This document shows positions 7,340 through 11,065 of a DNA stretch of 11,065 nt, piece by piece. The DNA comes from Leucothrix mucor (lineage in GTDB: Bacteria > Pseudomonadota > Gammaproteobacteria > Thiotrichales > Thiotrichaceae), in contig DRMS01000280.1 in NCBI GenBank assembly GCA_011322515.1, positions 1 to 11,065 on the forward strand, given 5' to 3'. The stretch's first letter is position 1, and the number at the start of each line of letters is the position of its first letter. A model generated the notes under the pieces. That model made no database searches. It was not told the origin of the DNA and saw nothing but the letters and a program-made list of their open reading frames with translations. Made by a program: the position numbers and the translations under genes.

Positions 7340-7369
7340 ATTATATTGCCACTATTTCTTTTAACGCAA
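7340..7369 (-). promoter_or_regulatory. Likely sigma-70 promoter for the hydrolase-like gene
   Basis: On the minus strand, TTGCGT (7369-7364) and a perfect TATAAT (7345-7340) are 18 bp apart. The -10 box is about 26 nt before the start codon at 7313, and AAGGAG follows. The weak -35 box lowers confidence. Confidence 0.45.
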
Positions 7370-7437
7370 TATAATACTGATAATGCTTAATTTTCCCCGC
7401 TACTATCAATTCAATTGCCCGATTAATGACATCAAGC

Positions 7438-7561
7438 GAGGAAGTTCCAAGTAATGAATTTACCTATATTGCGCTGATTTTTTGTTCCTAATTGGAGCAT
7501 CTCAAAAGGCGTATAGTTGCTCTACGCAACGATTGAGATGATTCAAGCAGGCGCAAAAGGG
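7438..7561. mobile_element. Truncated family B element, B3
   Basis: The left end GAGGAAGTTCCAAGTAATGA and the centre match B1 closely, but the copy stops after CAAGCAGGCGCAAAAGGG. About 40 bp of the right end are missing. The next base starts a family A end (7562), so the truncation and the family A end share a junction. Confidence 0.7.
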
Positions 7562-7783
7562 GGCTACCCGTTTAAGGTGCAGAATATAGGCTTAATTTCA
7601 TTATCTATAGATGTTCACTTATTAAATTTCATCTTGATGACTGAAACGCTGAAGCTTTCACTCCTTTTATCAGGAAATTATTTATCTGAAAAACTATATG
7701 GTATCGGAATACTTAAAGAAACGATAATAAATAGGGCGCTTGTTTTTTTCAACACTGTAAATCAGTATAATCTCTATTAAGTT
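7562..7783. other. Solo family A end and gene-free spacer before the HIT gene
   Basis: GGCTACCCGTTTAAG at 7562-7576 matches the first 15 bases of the element at 7784, then the sequences part. The remaining 207 bp are AT-rich, without a convincing gene. An open frame from 7517 crosses it but starts inside repeat B3 with no ribosome binding site, so I do not call it. The stretch ends in a probable promoter for the HIT gene. Confidence 0.55.
7740..7771 (+). promoter_or_regulatory. Possible promoter of the HIT-family gene, split from it by an insertion
   Basis: A perfect TATAAT at 7766-7771 is preceded by TTGTTT at 7740-7745, with a long 20-bp spacer; the -35 assignment is weak. Removing the element at 7784-7951 and one 8-bp target copy would leave about 32 nt between TATAAT and the ATG at 7980, a normal leader. 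This supports it as the ancestral promoter. Confidence 0.4.
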
Positions 7784-7959
7784 GGCTACCCGTTTAAGCT
7801 GGCACAGTTAATGTTTCTGCTATTCACCCACACTCTTCGACAAGCTCAGGAAGCGGTGTCCTGAGTCTACCGAAGGGCTAGTTCCCTGAGCTTGTCGAAG
7901 GGTGCGGGTTGTTTGCTATGACTTTACTTGTCCCGCCTTAAATTGGTAGCCATTAAGTT
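7776..7959. mobile_element. Complete family A element A3 with 8-bp target duplication
   Basis: The element spans 7784-7951 (168 bp), from GGCTACCCGTTTAAGCTGGC to CGCCTTAAATTGGTAGCC. The 8-mer ATTAAGTT flanks it exactly at 7776-7783 and 7952-7959, the mark of transposition. The centre is a long imperfect hairpin with TTCGACAAGCTCAGG and CCTGAGCTTGTCGAAG arms. An 8-bp duplication with GGC-type ends fits transposases of the ISL3 or IS1595 families from memory; no transposase is in the window. It lies 28 bp before the HIT start codon and keeps that gene's ribosome binding site intact. Confidence 0.9.
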
Positions 7960-7979
7960 TACTATTTAGGAATAAAAAT

Positions 7980-8375
7980 ATGTCAGAAAACACAGATTGC
8001 CCTTTATGCTCCACAAAGGATATGGTTATTGAAAAAGGTCACGGGATAGAAAATGAGCTTGCTTATGTGCTCACCGATACCAATCCCGTTAGCATTGGGC
8101 ACTGCTTGATTGTTCCGCGTCGGCATGTGGCTGAATTTTTTGATGCCACCAAGGAAGAAAAATTAGCTATCTTTGATTTGATTGATGAAATGAAAGTGAT
8201 TATTGATAAAAAACATAACCCTGATGGTTATAATATCGGGGTAAATATAGGCAAAGCGGCGGGACAATCCGTGCCGCATATCCATATTCATATGATGCCA
8301 CGTTATATGGGGGATATAGAAAACCCTAGAGGCGGAGTGCGCGGGGTGATACCTGCAAAACAGAAATACGAATAG
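7980..8375 (+). CDS. HIT-family nucleotide hydrolase
   Basis: A 131-residue histidine-triad protein of the Hint/Ap4A-hydrolase-like group, which hydrolyses nucleoside phosphoramidates or dinucleoside polyphosphates in the cytoplasm. The triad HIHIHMM is at 100-106, with H102 as the expected nucleophile. CPLC (7-10) is a likely zinc site of this subgroup, perhaps with a histidine such as H41. Other family blocks are GHCLIVPRRHV (40-50), YNIGVNIGKAAGQSVPH (84-100) and the C-terminal ENPRGGVRGVIP. The length is normal. AGGAA lies about 8 nt before the ATG. An inserted repeat element occupies most of its leader, so its expression may be altered. The exact substrate cannot be told. It converges on the FKBP gene. 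Confidence 0.93.
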   Translation: MSENTDCPLCSTKDMVIEKGHGIENELAYVLTDTNPVSIGHCLIVPRRHVAEFFDATKEEKLAIFDLIDEMKVIIDKKHNPDGYNIGVNIGKAAGQSVPHIHIHMMPRYMGDIENPRGGVRGVIPAKQKYE

Positions 8376-8423
8376 ATTGGCATCCTTCTTCCTTTCAAAG
8401 AAACTAGGCGCTGTTGACATTTG

Positions 8424-8511
8424 AGCTACCCATTTAAGCTGGGACAGTTAATGTTTATGCTATTCACCTTCACCTTTCGACAAGATCAGGAAGCGGTGTC
8501 CTGAGTTTATC
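8424..8511. mobile_element. Truncated family A element, A4
   Basis: Starts with the degenerate end AGCTACCCATTTAAGCTGGG and runs like A3 (TTCGACAAGATCAGGAAGCG, then GTGTCCTGAG) until about 8511, where it meets the start of another family A copy. The right half is missing. Its orientation is that of A3. Confidence 0.65.
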
Positions 8512-8650
8512 GGCTAGCAGTTTAAGGCAGGACAGTTCATGTTTCTGCTACTCACCCGCACCCTTGGACTCCGCTCAGGGTACAGCTCTCTGAGCGGAGT
8601 CGAAGGGTGCGGAAATTTAATAAATGAATGTCTATACCTTAAGTTGCCCT
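8512..8650. mobile_element. Family A element, hairpin variant A5
   Basis: Starts GGCTAGCAGTTTAAGGCAGG, has the same arms and AT-rich tail as the copy at 2558-2682, and ends in CCTTAAGTTGCC (8637-8648), which looks like a worn family A right end (CCTTAAATTGGTAGCC). The next gene's stop codon is at 8652, so the element may touch or set the end of that gene. No target duplication can be shown. Confidence 0.6.
8556..8612. terminator. Near-perfect 25-bp hairpin in the second convergent junction
   Basis: Arms 8556-8580 and 8588-8612 pair at 23 of 25 positions around the loop TACAGCT. The loop is the reverse complement of the loop in the hairpin at 2602-2658, while the outer flanks keep the same orientation. 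It lies between the HIT gene (plus) and the FKBP gene (minus), matching the other copy's place in a convergent junction. No T-run follows. A terminator or transcript-end role is inferred. Confidence 0.45.
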
Positions 8651-8651
8651 G

Positions 8652-9155
8652 TTAATTATTCATAATCTCGTTAAGGCTTGGATCTGCACCTACTCTTCCG
8701 CCTAATGCAATCTCTTCATCCGTTGCATCCCTAATGCTAAGTACTTCAAGTTTAAAGACAACGTCTCTTCCGCACAGTGGATTATTAGCATCAACGGTCA
8801 GGGTCTTATCATCAAAGCGCGTCACAATAAAGTTTTTAGGCTCGCCTTTTGAGTTCTCCATAGTGATGGTTGTCCCTATTTCATGAAATTCCTCAGGTAC
8901 ATTTTCTATCTTATCAGTGAAAACTAAGGATTCATCTCTAGGACCATACAATGTGTCACAGTCAATTGGCACTTTAATAATATCACCCACAAATCGCCCT
9001 TCTAGTTGACTGGTCACTTCATCTGATAACATCGATTCAGTCCCTTGAACATAAGCAACGGGATACTCGATTGAAGTAAAAACGTCTTCTGTTTTTTTAT
9101 CAACGACTTCATATCGAAGCTCTACTAATTTGTTTTTTTTAATAAATTCTTTCAT
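8652..9155 (-). CDS. SlyD-like FKBP-type peptidyl-prolyl isomerase
   Basis: A 167-residue FKBP fold with an inserted IF (chaperone) domain, as in SlyD and FkpB: it speeds proline isomerisation and shields unfolded chains in the cytoplasm. Visible blocks: YPVAYVQGTESML (31-43), LEGRFVGD (51-58), YGPRDESLVF (70-79), the IF region at about 80-120, and DANNPLCGRDVVFKLEVLSI (122-141) followed by RDATDEEIA. The His/Cys-rich metal-binding tail of E. coli SlyD is absent. No signal peptide. The start codon lies 6 nt after the stop of the upstream small gene, with no strong ribosome binding site of its own, so translation is probably coupled. Some catalytic-pocket aromatic positions differ from human FKBP12, as is common in SlyD proteins. 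It lies downstream of aprA but past a terminator. Confidence 0.92.
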   Translation of the reverse strand: MKEFIKKNKLVELRYEVVDKKTEDVFTSIEYPVAYVQGTESMLSDEVTSQLEGRFVGDIIKVPIDCDTLYGPRDESLVFTDKIENVPEEFHEIGTTITMENSKGEPKNFIVTRFDDKTLTVDANNPLCGRDVVFKLEVLSIRDATDEEIALGGRVGADPSLNEIMNN

Positions 9156-9161
9156 AATAGT

Positions 9162-9512
9162 TTAAAACAGCGTTGCGCCAAAAATTTTAATTTCATCGTC
9201 TTCATAACCCAAAACCAATCGTCCTAACCATTCACCTGGTTTTTTCATGTTAGTTTGCTTATAAAGAACCGTCACATGCTCACCACGACGAATCATTCCT
9301 AGATATTCATATTCTACCGATAGATTTTTAGTCAGCTCACTTTTAGCAAATTGCTTACCTATTTCTACTTCATTGGCGGCAAGCTTCATTGCGCTAGAAA
9401 AATTACGAGTAAACGCGCCGTAGTTTTTATTATTAGAGTATTTTATAAGATCATCCCAAAAAGGATGTGCTGCCTCTAAAATTTCTTCATCTGTTTTTTC
9501 AATAATATTCAT
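9162..9512 (-). CDS. Small protein, possibly NTF2-like, paired with the FKBP gene
   Basis: A 116-residue protein that I do not recognise with certainty. Its order, an N-terminal helical part (EILEAAHPFWDDLIKYSNN) with a DYxxF-like KNYGAFTRNFS, then strands (LSVEYEYLGMIRR, HVTVLYKQT, LGRLVLGYED, IKIFGATLF), is like small NTF2/SnoaL-fold proteins; this is an impression only. No signal peptide or metal motif is visible. The start at 9512 is preferred because GGAGAA lies 6 nt before the ATG; a longer frame from a TTG at 9530 would bury that site. It is the first gene of a probable two-gene unit with the FKBP. It could be a partner or substrate of that chaperone, which is inference. Confidence 0.85.
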   Translation of the reverse strand: MNIIEKTDEEILEAAHPFWDDLIKYSNNKNYGAFTRNFSSAMKLAANEVEIGKQFAKSELTKNLSVEYEYLGMIRRGEHVTVLYKQTNMKKPGEWLGRLVLGYEDDEIKIFGATLF

Positions 9513-9553
9513 TCTGTATTCTCCATTCAAAATCTAGCATTGACCGCATGAAT

Positions 9554-9716
9554 TTAGGCAGTTTAAAGTAAAAAATCTACCTATATTCCGCAGAAATTTT
9601 GCTTCTGATTAAATTTCTCAAGAAGCGCATAGCGGGGCTACACAACGATTGAGATGATTCAGGCAGGAGCAAAAAAACAAACCAGATGGGTAAGTTTGTT
9701 GCTTTGAACTTCCTTA
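9554..9716. mobile_element. Family B MITE-like element, copy B4
   Basis: A 163-bp copy with ends TTAGGCAGTTTAAAGTA and TTTGAACTTCCTTA, and the core AGCGCATAGCGGGGCTACAC followed by AACGATTGAGATGATTCAGG. It is more diverged in its left half than B1 and B3. It occupies most of the gap between the aprA terminator and the small gene at 9162-9512, so any promoter of that pair must lie in or beside it. Confidence 0.7.
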
Positions 9717-9723
9717 AGTCCAC

Positions 9724-9761
9724 AAAAAAAAAGACCAACAATCAACATGCTGGTCTTTTTT
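9724..9761 (-). terminator. Intrinsic terminator of the apr transcript
   Basis: On the minus strand, AAAAAAGACCAGCA pairs with TGTTGGTCTTTTTT around a short loop, with one mismatch, followed by a run of nine T. It begins about 27 nt after the aprA stop. The A-run on the other side lets it work in both directions. It implies that the two downstream minus-strand genes have their own promoter. Confidence 0.88.
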
Positions 9762-9787
9762 ATCAAATCAAATAAAAATTTAGATTT

Positions 9788-11065
9788 TTATTTGCCTTTC
9801 TTATTACCTTTCTTACTACCTGTATCTTCTTTTTCATCAACCAAGTGATAAAGAGGTGCTTTTTGCATTGTATACGCGCCTGTCTTAGGATCACGATGAG
9901 AAACAGTTAGCACATGCCAATCTTCATCATCTAGATTCATTGCGTCACCACGATAGTAGTAGCCAGGCCAGCGTGTTTCTTTACGGAATAAAGTATGTTG
10001 GAAAACACTTTCAGAGGTAAGGAAACGATGCTTTAATTCCCATGCGCGTAATAGCTCATGAATATCTTCGGCAGCAATCTTCTCTAGATCTTCTTCGAAA
10101 ATTTTCATTTTCTTAAGACCGATATTAAGCAGTTTTTCGTTGGTCATGTAGTTTACACCAAAACCAGCACAGTACTCATCCATCATCTTTTGTAGACGGT
10201 CAAGCCCTTGTCTTGGGTTGATGTAGTTTGGATTTACTGTACCTGCAACAACTTCGTTGCGACCGACGGTGTATGTCTCAAGAGGCTTATAGATTTCTTC
10301 TTTACGCTCTTCAAGCTGCTTATCAGAAACAACAATGCCATTCGCCTTGCCATCATCAATATATCGACACGCTGCTTTTGCCGCTAAACGTCCTTCAGTG
10401 AATGAACCAGAAGAAAATGCGTGTGGCGTTCCACCAACTGCATCACCTGCGCCAAATAGACCTTCAACCGTGGTCATACGGTTATAGCCCCAGAAGTACT
10501 CTTCAGGAGATACGTCCTCAGGACCTGAACACCATGCACCACAACCTGTTGCATGTGAACCCATAACATAAGGCTCAGAGGTTGTTAGTTCTGGATTTTC
10601 GTGTTTAGGATCTACGTCTGTAGCAGCCCAAAGTACCGCTTGACCAACCGTCATACCTAGGAAGTTATGCCAGCCAATTTCTTCTAAATGAGGATCTTGG
10701 AATGCTTCCATAGTGACCATGTGAATCGGACCACGACCCGCTAATACTTCGTTAATAAAAGCATGGTTACGTAAACAGGTTGGAATTGGCTTATGTGAGA
10801 AATGTTGATTTTCCGTATCTAAATACGCTTTACCAACCATTTTCTCTAATGCTGGGAACCACTTTGACTCGTACTCTTCACCATTACAGTTTTGAGTGTA
10901 CGTTTTAAGGTGCAAGAAGTAAGCGCCTACAGGGCCGTAACCGTCTTTAAAACGAGCCAGTACGATACGATTTTCCATTTGTGTCATTTTCGCACCAGCA
11001 CCGATCATAAGACCGTATGCAGAACCCGATGACCAAGGTGCATACCATACACGACCTGCGCCTTC
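9788..11065 (-). CDS. aprA: Adenylylsulfate reductase alpha subunit (partial)
   Basis: The flavoprotein subunit of APS reductase, which in sulfur oxidisers runs in reverse: sulfite plus AMP to APS, electrons leaving by AprB. It acts on the cytoplasmic side of the inner membrane. The window holds the last 425 codons and the stop; about 200-230 N-terminal residues, including the FAD-binding Rossmann part, lie beyond 11065. The frame is open to the edge, reading EGAGRVWYAPWSSGSAYG before the methionine at 11008, so that ATG is internal. Family blocks: FKDGYGPVGAYFLHLKT, the signature SHATGCGAWCSGPEDVSPEE, GLFGAGDAVGGTPHAFSSGS with the likely active-site histidine in TPHA, and RWPGYYYRGDAMNLDDEDWH. 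The tail is lysine-rich (GSKKGNKKGK). aprB is expected upstream, out of view. A terminator follows. Confidence 0.97.
   Translation of the reverse strand, partial: EGAGRVWYAPWSSGSAYGLMIGAGAKMTQMENRIVLARFKDGYGPVGAYFLHLKTYTQNCNGEEYESKWFPALEKMVGKAYLDTENQHFSHKPIPTCLRNHAFINEVLAGRGPIHMVTMEAFQDPHLEEIGWHNFLGMTVGQAVLWAATDVDPKHENPELTTSEPYVMGSHATGCGAWCSGPEDVSPEEYFWGYNRMTTVEGLFGAGDAVGGTPHAFSSGSFTEGRLAAKAACRYIDDGKANGIVVSDKQLEERKEEIYKPLETYTVGRNEVVAGTVNPNYINPRQGLDRLQKMMDEYCAGFGVNYMTNEKLLNIGLKKMKIFEEDLEKIAAEDIHELLRAWELKHRFLTSESVFQHTLFRKETRWPGYYYRGDAMNLDDEDWHVLTVSHRDPKTGAYTMQKAPLYHLVDEKEDTGSKKGNKKGK

Noticed and set aside
7517..7780. Open frame of 87 codons on the plus strand
   Set aside because: It starts inside repeat B3, crosses a family A end, has no ribosome binding site and no recognisable protein pattern.
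8163..8420. Minus-strand open frame opposite the HIT gene
   Set aside because: It overlaps the HIT triad region on the other strand and shows no family pattern.
9513..9530. TTG at 9530 as start of the small gene
   Set aside because: The GGAGAA ribosome binding site lies inside that extension and is correctly spaced for the ATG at 9512.
11006..11008. ATG as the start of aprA
   Set aside because: The frame continues upstream to the window edge with conserved AprA residues, so this methionine is internal.
1..11065. CRISPR array made by the repeated GC-rich words
   Set aside because: The repeats are palindromic elements spread over 8 kb in different orientations, not regularly spaced direct repeats with unique spacers, and no cas gene is present.

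Overview
The window looks like chromosome from a low-GC, AT-rich, sulfur-oxidising gammaproteobacterium. The two pointers are the C-terminal two thirds of a dissimilatory adenylylsulfate reductase (aprA) at the right edge and a beta/gamma-type lipid A enzyme (lpxH) next to a lipopolysaccharide-kinase-like gene. I cannot name the genus. A sulfate reducer would also carry aprA, but the lipid A gene set fits a sulfur oxidiser better.

Layout, left to right. (1) 1-613: two repeat elements and a leader without genes. (2) 614-2550, plus strand: an ammonium transporter (amt) and a GTGA-overlapping gene for an unrecognised helical protein, where a P-II gene would often be. (3) 2551-2873: a perfect hairpin element plus repeat debris in a convergent junction. 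(4) 2874-3986, minus: an exported lysine-rich protein with a C-terminal SH3-like segment. (5) 4216-7313, minus: an envelope group of lpxH, a Kdo/LPS-kinase-like protein and a membrane-anchored glycoside-hydrolase-like protein that seems to lack its acid/base glutamate. A degenerate copy of the tail of the last gene sits in front of the kinase gene. (6) 7314-7979: repeats, including an element with a clean 8-bp target duplication inside the leader of a HIT-family hydrolase gene (7980-8375, plus). (7) 8376-8651: a second convergent junction filled by two abutting elements. (8) 8652-9512, minus: a SlyD-like FKBP prolyl isomerase and a small NTF2-like(?) protein, adjacent and probably co-transcribed. 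(9) 9554-9761: another element and the aprA terminator. (10) 9788-11065, minus: aprA, cut by the window edge.

The most striking feature is the density of short, non-coding, terminal-inverted-repeat elements in nearly every intergenic gap. I call the families A (ends GGCTACC...GGTAGCC, a GC-rich hairpin inside), B (ends close to TTAGGAAGTT...AACTTCCTTA) and C (ends TAAGGAACG...CGTTCCTA, with a core like that of B). They show nesting, truncation, tandem growth of the centre, inversion of a hairpin loop, and one clean target-site duplication. No transposase gene is present, so they would have to be moved in trans.

The genes themselves are mostly ordinary metabolism: ammonium uptake, lipid A and LPS decoration, nucleotide hydrolysis, protein folding and sulfite oxidation. 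The poorly understood ones are the amt-coupled protein, the lysine-rich exported protein, the hydrolase-like protein and the small gene paired with the FKBP. I see no tRNA, rRNA, CRISPR array, phage gene or complete insertion sequence.
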